DNA of 27,939 nt from JAFKKS01 sp039808325. GTDB lineage: Bacteria > Pseudomonadota > Alphaproteobacteria > Rhizobiales > Xanthobacteraceae. Under the pieces are notes generated by a model that was not told the origin of the DNA, did no database searches, and was given only the letters and a program-made list of their open reading frames with translations. The position numbers and the translations under genes were made by a program. Where the stretch lies: positions 1 to 27,939 of the forward strand of contig JBDHSU010000046.1 in NCBI GenBank assembly GCA_039808325.1, read 5' to 3'. Positions 1-8,904 of this stretch are shown one piece after another; position 1 is the first letter of the stretch, and each line of letters opens with the position of its first letter.

Positions 1-63
1 GCAAGGAATCGAGACGATGATCGTCGGCCAACAAACAATGTGATGTTCGGAGGAACGAAAGAG

Positions 64-1116
64 ATGTCCTGGATTACGCCGACCAGACTATTTCGAACGC
101 TTTGCAGCGGAGCGTTGATGACCGCCGCGATCGCGCTCACGGTGACGGGCGCGCGCGCCGAAAGCTGGGACGATGTGATCGCCGCGGCGAAGAAGGAGGG
201 CCGCGTCGTCTTCTACAACAATCTCCAGCCGAACGGCATCGAGCCATTGCTGCAGAAGTTCCGCAATGCCTATCCGGACATCAAGATCGAACAAATCCGC
301 CTCGGCAGCAACGCGCTGATCGAACGGTTCCAGACCGAACAGACGGCCGGCCGCTACATCGCCGACGTCATGATCACCTTTCCCGACGAGCGCATCGACG
401 AAGACCTCAAGCAAGGCTGGATGACGCAGTGGACGCCGCCCGAGCTTTCCAACTTCCCGGCGGAGATCAACAAAGAGAACAAGATCTTCACGCTGCAGTA
501 CTCGCGCGAGGCGATCATCTGGAACAAGAACCTGGTGAAGCCGGCCGACGCGCCGAAGGAATGGACCGACCTGTTCGACCCGAAATGGAAAGGCAAGGTC
601 GGCATGAACCCTCCCTGGCGCTCGGTCGCGATACAGCAAGTCGTCGCGTTCTGGGAGAAGCTCGGCATCAAGGATCCGGCCGAGAAGATGAAGGCCAACG
701 ACGTTCGATTCTTCGAGGGGTCCGGCGGCATCGTGCAAGCGGTCATCCGCGGCGACGTGCGCGTGGCCGAACTGACCGACCTGCCGCTCAATCCGCTGCT
801 GGAGGACGGCGCTCCGCTCGGCTTCATCTATCCGAAGTCCGGCACCTCGCTGTCCGCCAACAAGGCTTTCGTCATCGCGAAGGCCCCGCATCCGAACGCC
901 GCCAAGGTGTTTCTCAACTGGCTGATGACGAAGGACGGCCAGGAAGCCCTGCAGAAATTCGCCGGGCTCTCGGTCACCCGCAAGGGCATCGCGCCGCTTT
1001 CACATCTTCCGGCAACGTCGGCGTTAAGCAACGTCGTCGAAGGCGAAGCGCTTCTCACGCCGGAAAAGCAGACGGAGATGATTCGTCACTGGCGCACGGT
1101 GTTCGGTGTCCGCTGA
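64..1116 (+). CDS. ABC transporter periplasmic substrate-binding protein (Fbp/family 1 type)
   Basis: A 350-residue periplasmic binding protein that would deliver a solute to the permease and ATPase encoded next. The first ~30 residues form a signal peptide (hydrophobic AALALTV-like core, probable cleavage after ARA, before ESWDD). The mature part reads like the Fe3+/spermidine/family 1 group (VVFYNN near the start, WNKNLV, WTDLFDPKWKGKVG in the middle). I prefer the ATG at 64 because GGAGGA at 49-54 lies nine bases upstream; in-frame GTG 40 and ATG 43 lack such a site. The paired tyrosines that bind iron in true FbpA proteins are not evident, so the ligand is more likely a small organic anion. 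The flavoprotein and MmgE/PrpD genes nearby suggest a carboxylate. The ligand assignment is inference. Confidence 0.85.
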   Translation: MSWITPTRLFRTLCSGALMTAAIALTVTGARAESWDDVIAAAKKEGRVVFYNNLQPNGIEPLLQKFRNAYPDIKIEQIRLGSNALIERFQTEQTAGRYIADVMITFPDERIDEDLKQGWMTQWTPPELSNFPAEINKENKIFTLQYSREAIIWNKNLVKPADAPKEWTDLFDPKWKGKVGMNPPWRSVAIQQVVAFWEKLGIKDPAEKMKANDVRFFEGSGGIVQAVIRGDVRVAELTDLPLNPLLEDGAPLGFIYPKSGTSLSANKAFVIAKAPHPNAAKVFLNWLMTKDGQEALQKFAGLSVTRKGIAPLSHLPATSALSNVVEGEALLTPEKQTEMIRHWRTVFGVR

Positions 1117-1166
1117 GCGATCGCCACGCGATCACGGGAACATGAAGAGGTTGCGACAGGCATGAT

Positions 1167-2894
1167 ATGGCCGTTGACGCCTTGAACGTGCAAGGCCTCC
1201 CGCCGCGCCCCGCGGTTAAGCGCGGCGCGGCCGGACACGCGCTCGAGACTCTCTATCTCGCCACCTACGCGGTCGTCATCGCGCTGGTGTCGATCCCGGT
1301 CGTCGCGCTGCTTTATGGCAGCTTCCGCACCAGCGCGCCTGGAACACCGGGCGAGTGGACGCTGCGGAATTATGCCGGCCTGGCGTCCGAGGGCGTGACG
1401 CACGCCATCTGGGACACGCTGTGGATCGGCCTCGTGTCGGCGGCGCTTTGCGTCGCCATCGGCACCACGTTCGCCCTGCTGCTTCACCGCACCGACTTCA
1501 AATACACGAAGCTCATCGCGGAGACGATCAACCTCGCGTTCTATTTCCCCTCGTTCATTCTGGCGATGGCCTGGATCATCATCGGCGCGCCGGGCGGCAT
1601 CTGGAACGCACTCGTCGACGACACGCTGGGCCTCCCCGCGCTGCGCGTGGATATCTATACGGGCGCCGGCATCGTCTTCGTGATGGTGCTGCATCAGATT
1701 CCGTTCGTCTATCTGACCATGCGCGGCCCGGTCATGAATATGGACGGCATCTACGAGGAGGCCGCGCGCACCTCGGGGGCAAAGCCGCTGGCGGTGCTGC
1801 GGCGCGTGACACTCCCGCTGCTCAGCTACTCGCTGATCTCGAGTTTCATCCTCACCTTCATCATCTCCATCGAGCAGTTCGCCATTCCCGCGCTGATTGG
1901 CATTCCCGGCCAGGTGAACATGCTGGCGCCTCAGCTTTATCTGCTGGTGCGCTTTTCGCCGGCCGATTACGGGCTCGCCGCCGCGATCGGCATCACATTG
2001 AGCATCATCACCGGCATCGCCATCTGGGCGCAGCGGCGGGTGACCAAGGCAGGTCGCTTGACGACCGTTACCGGCAAGGCTGGGCGGATCGAGCCGATCG
2101 CTCTCGGACGCTGGAAATGGCCGGCCTACATCCTGTCGTTCGGCTTCGCGTTCCTCGGCCTCGCATTGCCGCTTGTGATCCTCGTCTACACCTCCGTGCT
2201 GAAATGGTTCACCGCTAATCCGCTGGCCGGAATGTACACGACGCGGAACTATCGGTTCATCTGGGAGAGCGCGTCCACGGCACAAAGCTTCTGGAACACC
2301 TTGATCGTGTCCGGCGTCGGCGCCGCGGCGGGCGTCGTCCTTGGCCTCGCCATCGCGTATTTCACGCTCAAGATGCAGCCGCGCGGCTATCGCACGCTCG
2401 ATCTGCTCGCGACCTTGCCGTTTGGGGTGCCGGGGATCGTGCTCGGGCTCGGGCTGTTGTGGGCTTATGCCTACTTGCCATTGCCGCTCTATGGGACACT
2501 GGCGCTGATGGTTGTCGCGTTCGTCACCCGCTTCCTGCCTTACGCGACCGAGACGATCGGCGGACAACTGGTGCAGATCGACAAGAGCCTCGAAGAGGCC
2601 GCATGGGTGAACGGGGCGACGCGGCTCGGCGGCGTCACCAAGGTGTTGCTGCCGTTGCTGCGGCCGGCGATGCAGGGCGCTTACTTTCTGCTGTTCATGG
2701 CATTCTTCCGCGAGATCTCCTCCGCGGTGCTGCTTTACGCCGCCGACACCATGGTCATCTCGATCGCCATCTGGTCGTTCTTCGAGCAGGCGAATTGGGG
2801 GCTGGCGAGTTCGCTCGCCGTCGTCGCCACCGTCATCATCTTCCTCGGCACGCGGCTGGTCGACTGGCTCGTCCCCGCGGTGCAGCGCCGCTGA
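1167..2894 (+). CDS. ABC transporter permease, fused two-domain (FbpB-like)
   Basis: A 575-residue inner-membrane permease with two tandem BPD_transp_1 domains in one chain, about twelve hydrophobic segments in all. Each half has its cytoplasmic EAA loop for docking the ATPase: EEAARTSGAK near residue 198 and EEAAWVNGAT near residue 480, both followed by a LLP-type turn. This fused arrangement is typical of FbpB-type importers. The gene starts 50 bases after the binding-protein gene and ends 15 bases before the ATPase gene, so the three form one operon. The ribosome site is weak (GAAGAGG well upstream); the next upstream ATG at 1162 is out of frame and quickly closed. Function as importer is secure at family level; the solute is unknown. 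Confidence 0.9.
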   Translation: MAVDALNVQGLPPRPAVKRGAAGHALETLYLATYAVVIALVSIPVVALLYGSFRTSAPGTPGEWTLRNYAGLASEGVTHAIWDTLWIGLVSAALCVAIGTTFALLLHRTDFKYTKLIAETINLAFYFPSFILAMAWIIIGAPGGIWNALVDDTLGLPALRVDIYTGAGIVFVMVLHQIPFVYLTMRGPVMNMDGIYEEAARTSGAKPLAVLRRVTLPLLSYSLISSFILTFIISIEQFAIPALIGIPGQVNMLAPQLYLLVRFSPADYGLAAAIGITLSIITGIAIWAQRRVTKAGRLTTVTGKAGRIEPIALGRWKWPAYILSFGFAFLGLALPLVILVYTSVLKWFTANPLAGMYTTRNYRFIWESASTAQSFWNTLIVSGVGAAAGVVLGLAIAYFTLKMQPRGYRTLDLLATLPFGVPGIVLGLGLLWAYAYLPLPLYGTLALMVVAFVTRFLPYATETIGGQLVQIDKSLEEAAWVNGATRLGGVTKVLLPLLRPAMQGAYFLLFMAFFREISSAVLLYAADTMVISIAIWSFFEQANWGLASSLAVVATVIIFLGTRLVDWLVPAVQRR

Positions 2895-2909
2895 CATGTG
2901 AGGCTTTGA

Positions 2910-3986
2910 ATGAGCATCGGCGTTTCGGGCCTGATCAAGAACTTTGGCGCGGCGACGGTCGTCCACGGCATATCGTTCGACGTCGCCCAGGGTGAATTCT
3001 TGAGCCTTCTGGGGCCCTCCGGATGCGGAAAAACCACGACCCTGCGCTGCATCGCCGGCCTCGAAAATGCGCAGGGCGGCACGATCACAATCGACGGTGA
3101 AACCGTGCTGCAGCCGGACAGCCGCCTCATGGTGCCCGCGCATGACCGGCAGGTCGGCATGGTGTTCCAGTCCTACGCGATCTGGCCGCACTTTTCCGTC
3201 GCTGAAAACGTCGGCTTTCCCCTTTCGGTCCGCAAAGTACCGAAGGCCGATATCGTCCGGCAGGTGGACGACGCGCTCACGATTGTCGGGCTGCAACACC
3301 TCAAGGACCGGCAGCCCTCACAGCTTTCCGGCGGACAGCAGCAGCGCGTCGCGCTCGCGCGCGCCATCGTCGGCAATCCGAAAGTCCTGCTCTTCGACGA
3401 GCCGCTGTCGAACCTCGACGCCAAGCTGCGCGAGGGAACGCGGATCGAAATCCGCCGTCTGCAGCGCAAGCTCAACGTCGCCGCCGTCTACGTGACGCAC
3501 GACCAGGAGGAAGCGCTGTCGATGTCCGACCGCATCATCGTCATGGAAAGCGGCCGGATCATGCAAGCCGGCGCGCCGAAAGATCTTTACCGCCGGCCGG
3601 CCAACCGCTTCGTCGCGGATTTCGTCGGGCACGCCAGCTTCATCGACGTCACGCCTTCCGCGAACGGCGGGACATGGACGACGGCCGGCGGCGCGACACT
3701 TTACGTCGACGACGCGGACCTGCCGCGCGCGGAACACTATCAGGCCATGCTGCGCCCGGAAGGAATCGATATCGCGGCGGGTTCCGCCGGACAGGCGGAG
3801 ACATCCGGCATCAATCGCCTGTCCGGCCGGATCAAGGATAGTCAATATCTCGGCGCCCACACGGAATATGCCGTCGAGGCCGCCGGCACGACGATCCGCG
3901 TCCATTCCCGCCAGGACTTCGCGGCGGGCGCCCCGGTGACGCTGACGTTTCCGAAGGATAATTGCCGCCTCGTCGCGGCCGGGTAG
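2910..3986 (+). CDS. ABC transporter ATP-binding protein (FbpC/PotA type)
   Basis: A 358-residue ATPase that would power the preceding permease. Visible motifs in order: Walker A GPSGCGKTTT (~residue 36), Q-loop in VFQSYAIWPH, signature LSGGQQQR (~residue 138), Walker B VLLFDEPLSNLDA, and switch histidine in VTHDQEEALS. After ~residue 240 comes a TOBE-like regulatory domain containing LRPEGIDI, as in the PotA/FbpC/MalK branch. GTGAGG lies about seven bases before the ATG. It closes the three-gene importer operon and converges on the MmgE/PrpD gene on the other strand with a 41-base gap in which I see no clear terminator. Confidence 0.92.
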   Translation: MSIGVSGLIKNFGAATVVHGISFDVAQGEFLSLLGPSGCGKTTTLRCIAGLENAQGGTITIDGETVLQPDSRLMVPAHDRQVGMVFQSYAIWPHFSVAENVGFPLSVRKVPKADIVRQVDDALTIVGLQHLKDRQPSQLSGGQQQRVALARAIVGNPKVLLFDEPLSNLDAKLREGTRIEIRRLQRKLNVAAVYVTHDQEEALSMSDRIIVMESGRIMQAGAPKDLYRRPANRFVADFVGHASFIDVTPSANGGTWTTAGGATLYVDDADLPRAEHYQAMLRPEGIDIAAGSAGQAETSGINRLSGRIKDSQYLGAHTEYAVEAAGTTIRVHSRQDFAAGAPVTLTFPKDNCRLVAAG

Positions 3987-4027
3987 CTGAAATAGGGCGC
4001 GCGGGAATGCGGTGGGGCGCGGCCGGC

Positions 4028-5434
4028 TCAGCCCAACCGAAGCGCCCGCGCAAGCTCGCGCGCGGAGCGGTTCTCGATGTCGAGGACGATCTCGCAAATC
4101 CGCCTTGCCTGATCCTCGGCGATCGCCAGCGACGACGACGCCAAGAACTTGGCGACGACGCCGTCCTGGTCGAGCGCACGCTCTCCCGCGCCGCTGTTGA
4201 CCCGCACGTGCCGGAACAGCTGCCGGCCGTCCCGCAGCGTCACCTTCACGCCGCCGGAGAAGTAGGTCGGGAACGACGAATTGGGATCGATCGCGCATTT
4301 GACCTTCTGCGCCAGCGCCAGTGCCGTCTCGTCGGCGATGGCCGCGTCCTGGAGTTCCGGCAGGCCGAAACGCCCTTTCAGAAGGCACGTCGCGACCACG
4401 AACTGGGCGCTGAATTTCGCCTCGTAGTCGCTCGTCGGCCGCTCCTTCGCCGCCGCCGGCTCGGCGACGATCGGCATCGTGTTTCTGGGAAGAAACGCTT
4501 CCACCGCGACAATCTCGGCCGGGTCGAGCGACGCATGCAGTTCGATTGCGGCGTCGGCGCAACCGTGGATGAAATGACAGACCGGATACGGCTTGATCGC
4601 GGTATCGGCGAAATGCCAACGCTCGCCGAGGCCGGCGGCGATGTGTTCGAGATCGATGTCGGCCGCATAGCCTTGCAGATAGGCGTGGAACAGCCCGAAC
4701 TTGCCCTCATAGGGCCGCGACGGCCCGACGAAGCCGGCCTTCGCAAGATGCGCCGCGGTGATCCCGGCGACCGCCGCCCAGCCCGGATGGAAGCGCTTCG
4801 TCCATGCGCCCTCCTCCAGGAAGACCTGCACGCCCGAGGCCGTGCTCGCGGCAATGCCTTGCGCCGAAACCATTTGATCCGGGTCGAGCCCGAGGAGCTT
4901 CGCCGCGACAAGCGTGGCGCTGAAATGCGAGATCACGCCGGTGGCATGAAAACCGACATGGTGGAACCCGCCTTTCACGGTCGCGCCGATGCGCACCGCC
5001 GCTTCCATGCCCACCATATACGCGGCGAGAAACGCGCGGCCGTCCGCGCCGAGCGCCTCGCCGAACGAGAGCGCGCAGGGCAGCGAGGCGGCCGTCGGAT
5101 GCACGATGCTGGTCAGATGCGTGTCGTCGAAATCGAGACCGTGGATGAGGATGCCGTTGAGCAGCGCGGCGTCGCGTACGGGAAGCTGCTCCTTGCGGCC
5201 GATGACGCTGCAGGCGCCGGATTCTCCGAGCGCGACGGCGCCCGCGGCGGCGCGATCCGCAAACGGGTAGGCATTGGAGGCAAGACCGACGCCGAGACCG
5301 TCGAGAATCTGCAGCTTCGCGCGCTCGCGCACCGCCGCGGGCACGCCGTCGAACGTCAGCGCCGCGGCGAAACCTGCGAGGTCACGAGCGGGCGGTGTCG
5401 CCATATTCGGCATCTGGACGGCGGCATGAGCCAT
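4028..5434 (-). CDS. MmgE/PrpD family protein (first copy)
   Basis: A 468-residue cytoplasmic protein of the MmgE/PrpD family, which includes 2-methylcitrate dehydratase, cis-aconitate decarboxylase and iminodisuccinate epimerase. Family landmarks are NGILIHGLDFDDTH (~residues 93-106), the glycine/alanine-rich helical core, and SDYEAKFSAQFVV towards the C-terminal lid domain. The ATG at 5434 is chosen over longer reading because AAGGAGGAAA (plus-strand 5441-5450) sits just upstream. It is transcribed away from the TcuA-like gene from a 253-base shared promoter region. The reaction probably adds or removes water, CO2 or isomerises a polycarboxylate, but the family is too diverse to name the substrate. 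Confidence 0.85.
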   Translation of the reverse strand: MAHAAVQMPNMATPPARDLAGFAAALTFDGVPAAVRERAKLQILDGLGVGLASNAYPFADRAAAGAVALGESGACSVIGRKEQLPVRDAALLNGILIHGLDFDDTHLTSIVHPTAASLPCALSFGEALGADGRAFLAAYMVGMEAAVRIGATVKGGFHHVGFHATGVISHFSATLVAAKLLGLDPDQMVSAQGIAASTASGVQVFLEEGAWTKRFHPGWAAVAGITAAHLAKAGFVGPSRPYEGKFGLFHAYLQGYAADIDLEHIAAGLGERWHFADTAIKPYPVCHFIHGCADAAIELHASLDPAEIVAVEAFLPRNTMPIVAEPAAAKERPTSDYEAKFSAQFVVATCLLKGRFGLPELQDAAIADETALALAQKVKCAIDPNSSFPTYFSGGVKVTLRDGRQLFRHVRVNSGAGERALDQDGVVAKFLASSSLAIAEDQARRICEIVLDIENRSARELARALRLG

Positions 5435-5570
5435 CGCGCGTTTCCTCCTTCTTCCACACCGCCTGCCGCGAAGATGAAACGGGCAGCCCCCCGGTTGTGG
5501 TCCGATCACACAACCGCAATACCGTTCCGGCCGCAAGCGCCACGAAAAATCCCGCAGCATCGTGTTGCAT

Positions 5571-5603
5571 TTCATTGTATACACGCGTATGCGATAACGC
5601 AAC
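5571..5603 (-). promoter_or_regulatory. Possible promoter/operator for the MmgE/PrpD gene
   Basis: In the 253-base divergent gap (5435-5687) the leftward strand reads TTGCGT (plus 5597-5602), a 17-base spacer, then TACAAT (plus 5574-5579), a fair sigma-70 pair. The spacer holds ATAC-ACGC-GTAT (5579-5590), and a GTTGC/GCAAC pair frames the whole (5564-5568 and 5599-5603), so a dimeric regulator could bind. The bases 5571-5581 (TTCATTGTATA) recur exactly at 10161-10171 in the MarR intergenic region. No dedicated regulator gene lies alongside. The rest of the gap shows only the ribosome sites. Confidence 0.35.
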
Positions 5604-5687
5604 TTCGGAGCCGTCAGGCCCTGTCGGCTTCGCTCCGGCCGAAACAATCTTGGCCCGGCGCCCGCGTCCGGGCAGGGGAGACTGAAC

Positions 5688-7169
5688 ATGCAAGACTATG
5701 ACGTGATCGTCGTCGGTGCAGGCAATGCGGCGCTCGCCGCCGCCGTCTCGGCGAAGGAGAACGGGGCCGAGCGTGTCGTCGTTCTTGAAAAGGCGCCGCG
5801 CGAGATGCGCGGCGGAAACACACACTGGAGCGGCGGCGTCTTGCGTTTCGCTTTCGACGATCCGCGCGAAATCGGCGGCCTGCTTCCAGGAGTGGAGGAG
5901 GAGTTCGAGAATTTCTACGACGGCGTCTCGCCCTACACGAAGGCGGATTATCACGGCGACCTGATGCGCGTGACCAGCGGCCGCACCGACCCGGTTCTGT
6001 CGAAGACCCTGGTCGAGAACTCCAAGGACACGGTCTATTGGATGAACAAGACCGGCCGCATCAAGATGGAGCCGGCCATCACGCTGTCCGCGGTCAAGAA
6101 AGGCAACGTCATGGTGTGGGCGCGCGGCCTCGTGGTGCGTGCCGAGCACGAGGGCGTCGGCCTCTCGCGGAGCTGGTTTGCGACAGCCGAATCGATGGGC
6201 ATCGATATCCGCTACGGCAGCGCGGCAACGGAGCTCATCGTCAACGACGTCGGCGCGGTGTCCGGCGTGAAGCTGCGTGACGACGACGGTCTCAAGACCT
6301 TGACCGCCCGCTCGGTCGTTCTGGGCTGCGGCGGCTTCGAGGCGAATGTGCAGATGCGCACGCAGCATATCGGCCCTCTCGTCGGCGCCGCCAAGGTGCG
6401 CGGCACGCCGCACAACCAGGGCGACGGCTTGCGCATGGCGATGGCGATCGGCGCGATGCCCTGGGGGCAATGGAGCGGATGCCACGCGACGCCGATCAGC
6501 GCCGACTGGGGTGAATTCGCCCCGCGCGAGCTCACCGATCGCAGCAATCGGCTGAGCTATCTTTACGGCGTCATGATCAACCGCAAGGGCAAGCGGTTCC
6601 TCGACGAAGGCGAGGACACGGCCCTGTTCACCTACGCGAAATTCGGACGCGCGATCCTCGCCCAGCCGGGCGCCAAGGCGTACCAACTCTTCGACTCGAA
6701 GGTCGTTCACCTGCTCGAGCCCCGCTATCGGACCAGCGAACCGATCAAGGCCGACAGCCTCGAGGAACTCATCGCGCAGCTCGACATCGACGATAAGGAG
6801 CAAGCGCTCAAAACGGTGCTCGAATACAACAAGGGCGCACGCGACGAGGCCGGCTTCGACCCGACCAAGCGTGACGGCCTTTGCTCGCACGGCCTGGATC
6901 CGGAAAAAACGAACTGGGCGCTCAAGCTCGATAAGCCGCCCTACTACGCCTACAGCGCGACCGGCGGCATCACGTTCACCTTCGGCGGGTTGCGGGTCAA
7001 CGAAAAGACGGAGGTGATCGGAACCGATTGGCGCCCGATCAAGGGACTTTACTGCTGCGGCGAGATGATCGGCGGCCTATTCTACGATAACTACCCGGCC
7101 GGCACCGGCCTCGTCTCGGGCGCCACCTTCGGCCGCATCGCGGGACGCAACGCCGCCGCACGGCCCTAG
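5688..7169 (+). CDS. tcuA: FAD-dependent dehydrogenase, TcuA-like (tricarballylate dehydrogenase family)
   Basis: A 493-residue flavoprotein of the fumarate reductase/succinate dehydrogenase FAD family. The N-terminus has the dinucleotide fold VIVVGAGNAALAAA followed by VVVLEKAPREMRGGN, a signature I associate with TcuA, which oxidises tricarballylate to cis-aconitate. Later come VVLGCGGFEAN and the C-terminal FAD-contact region YPAGTGLVSGATFGRIAG. AGGGGAGA sits about seven bases before the ATG. TcuA in Salmonella works with the electron-transfer protein TcuB; no TcuB-like gene is in this window, so its electron acceptor is unknown. Flanking MmgE/PrpD genes and an importer support a polycarboxylate pathway. 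The fold is secure; the exact substrate could differ (other FAD dehydrogenases such as ketosteroid dehydrogenases are related). Confidence 0.75.
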   Translation: MQDYDVIVVGAGNAALAAAVSAKENGAERVVVLEKAPREMRGGNTHWSGGVLRFAFDDPREIGGLLPGVEEEFENFYDGVSPYTKADYHGDLMRVTSGRTDPVLSKTLVENSKDTVYWMNKTGRIKMEPAITLSAVKKGNVMVWARGLVVRAEHEGVGLSRSWFATAESMGIDIRYGSAATELIVNDVGAVSGVKLRDDDGLKTLTARSVVLGCGGFEANVQMRTQHIGPLVGAAKVRGTPHNQGDGLRMAMAIGAMPWGQWSGCHATPISADWGEFAPRELTDRSNRLSYLYGVMINRKGKRFLDEGEDTALFTYAKFGRAILAQPGAKAYQLFDSKVVHLLEPRYRTSEPIKADSLEELIAQLDIDDKEQALKTVLEYNKGARDEAGFDPTKRDGLCSHGLDPEKTNWALKLDKPPYYAYSATGGITFTFGGLRVNEKTEVIGTDWRPIKGLYCCGEMIGGLFYDNYPAGTGLVSGATFGRIAGRNAAARP

Positions 7170-7216
7170 ATCACGATGATTTTGGATCGAATCGATCCAA
7201 AATCATGAACGTGATC
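7169..7216. repeat. Palindromic intergenic repeat (Hyphomicrobiales type)
   Basis: An inverted repeat directly behind the TcuA-like stop codon: ATGATTTTGGATCGA (7176-7190) and its exact complement (7192-7206) around a single base, flanked by GATCACG (7169-7175) and CGTGATC (7210-7216) with a 3-base bulge. The sequence is of a kind I recognise as dispersed in Bradyrhizobium/Rhodopseudomonas genomes. As RNA it would form a long hairpin and could stop or protect the flavoprotein transcript. Confidence 0.7.
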
Positions 7217-7325
7217 GACTCTCATAACTTAGAACGGGATGCGGGCGGAAAACCGCTCCCGAAAAGCGGGAACCGGTTTTCGGAAAAGCAGGCCCTCGGG
7301 CTCGGCCCGGGGGATCATGCTCGAA
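7217..7325. repeat. Second part of composite repeat, related to the element at 19229-19295
   Basis: Continues the preceding palindrome with short hairpins: GCGG-AAAA-CCGC near 7245-7256 and CCGAAAA (7259-7265) against TTTTCGG (7277-7283). It includes AACCGGTTTTCGG and ends with GATCATGCTCGAAC (near 7313-7326). These words resemble the GATCATGCTC / CCGGTTTCC words of the repeat at 19229-19295, so two repeat families may be nested here. The remaining bases to 7383 hold only the ribosome site of the next gene. Confidence 0.5.
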
Positions 7326-7383
7326 CGGAACGATAACGACCGTCTGATTCGATGCTGTTGGATCAGACCCGAGAGAGGACGCT

Positions 7384-8856
7384 ATGGATGCAATGAATGC
7401 GCAAGCGAATGGGACGATCGCCGAGCGACTGGCGGCGCTGATCTGTGCGTTCGACAAGAGTCGGCTCACCGCGAAGGCACTGTCGCAGGCGAAGATGTGC
7501 ATCATCGACACGGTCGGCGTAACGCTTGCCGGCATCCCGGAGCCGTGCACGCAAATCCTGCTGAAAACACCCGGCGTTGCGGACGCTCCGGGCCCCGCAC
7601 TCATCGCCGGCACCGAACGGCGCACCAGCGCACTCGACGCGACGCTGATCAATGGTACCGCCTCGCATGCGCTCGACTACGACGACTTCAGCGGTGTACT
7701 CGGCGGCCACCATTCCGTGCCGCTCGTTCCGATGCTGATCGCATTGGCTGAGGACCGGCGTTGCAATGGCGAGCAACTGCTTCTCGCCTATGTCATCGGC
7801 GTGGAAACCGAAATCAGATTGAGCCGCGCCGTCAATTTCCATCACTACGACAAAGGCTGGCACCCGACGGCGACGCTCGGCGTCATCGGCGCAGCAGCCG
7901 CCGCTTCGCACATGCTGGGCCTCGAGGCGGAGCGGACCGCGACCGCGCTCGCCATCGCCGCCTCGCTCGCGAGCGGCATCAAGGCCAATTTCGGCACCAT
8001 GGTGAAGCCGCTGCATATCGGCCAATGCGCCCGCAACGGCCTTCTGGCCGCGCTGCTGGCGGAAGGCGGATACGACGCGGCGGCCGACGCCTACGAACAT
8101 CACCAGGGCTTCCTGAACGTTTTCAACGGCCCAGGCACGTTCGACATCGAGAAGGCATTCGCGAATTGGGGCGAGCCGCTGGAGATCGAAGCCGATACTA
8201 TCGGCCTCAAGCAATTTCCCTGCTGCGGCAGCACGCATCCCGCGATCACGATGATGCTCGACCTCGTGCGCGAGGAGAAGATCACGCCCGCCGACGTGGC
8301 GGCGATCGAAATCCTGCCGCACGGCCGTCGTCTGCGCCACACCGACACGCCGCATCCGACGACACCGCTCGAGGCGAAGTTCAGCGTGCAGTATGTCGTC
8401 GCCCGCGCGCTGGTCGATCAGGCTGTCCGCCTCAAGCACTTCGAAGGCGCGGCGCATACCGAACCCGCGATCTCAGCCCTCCTCGCGAAGACCCAGGCCC
8501 GGCCGCATCCCGATATGGCCGACGACGCCGCGGAGCAGTGGGGCGCGGAGGTGATCGTCACTACTAGCGACGGCCGCAAGCTATCGCGACGCATCGAGAA
8601 CCTTGTCGGCCGCGGCGGCAGCCGCCCGATGCGCTCCGACGAAATGTGGGAGAAGTTCAACGATTGCGCCAAGCGTGTTCTGCGGCGCGATCAGATCGCA
8701 CCGCTGTTCGAGCGCCTGGAAACGATCGAGAAAATGACCGACATCGGTCAGCTCACACGGCTGATGCAGGCGACCGCCTCGGACACGGCGCCGCGCAAAG
8801 TCACCTTCGCTCCAGCCAGCGCGCAGGAAGCGCCGGAGACGAACTGGGTGCCATAA
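7384..8856 (+). CDS. MmgE/PrpD family protein (second copy)
   Basis: A 490-residue MmgE/PrpD homologue only distantly similar to the one at 4028-5434. It shows the family landmarks NGTASHALDYDDFSG (~residues 92-106), GWHPTATLGVIGAAAAA, KQFPCCGSTHPA (where a lysine and cysteines line the active-site cleft in the family), and LEAKFSVQYVVARAL. GAGAGGA lies four bases before ATG 7384; ATG 7393 (codon 4) is an alternative with longer spacing. It is separated from the TcuA-like gene by the composite repeat, so it probably has its own promoter or is read through at lower level. A dehydratase, decarboxylase or isomerase acting on a polycarboxylate is likely; substrate unknown. Confidence 0.85.
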   Translation: MDAMNAQANGTIAERLAALICAFDKSRLTAKALSQAKMCIIDTVGVTLAGIPEPCTQILLKTPGVADAPGPALIAGTERRTSALDATLINGTASHALDYDDFSGVLGGHHSVPLVPMLIALAEDRRCNGEQLLLAYVIGVETEIRLSRAVNFHHYDKGWHPTATLGVIGAAAAASHMLGLEAERTATALAIAASLASGIKANFGTMVKPLHIGQCARNGLLAALLAEGGYDAAADAYEHHQGFLNVFNGPGTFDIEKAFANWGEPLEIEADTIGLKQFPCCGSTHPAITMMLDLVREEKITPADVAAIEILPHGRRLRHTDTPHPTTPLEAKFSVQYVVARALVDQAVRLKHFEGAAHTEPAISALLAKTQARPHPDMADDAAEQWGAEVIVTTSDGRKLSRRIENLVGRGGSRPMRSDEMWEKFNDCAKRVLRRDQIAPLFERLETIEKMTDIGQLTRLMQATASDTAPRKVTFAPASAQEAPETNWVP

Positions 8857-8904
8857 GCATCCGTGCCAGAAGCACGCGCATCGCGCCGGCGGCGACCATG
8901 CGGT

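Noticed and set aside
1086..3299. Very long open frame (737 codons) on the minus strand
   Set aside because: It lies opposite the well-supported permease and ATPase genes, has low-complexity Arg/Asp/His/Gln-rich translation and no family motif; a shadow caused by high GC.
64..3986. Ferric iron importer FbpABC
   Set aside because: Architecture matches, but the iron-binding tyrosine pair is not evident and the neighbours point to carboxylate metabolism.
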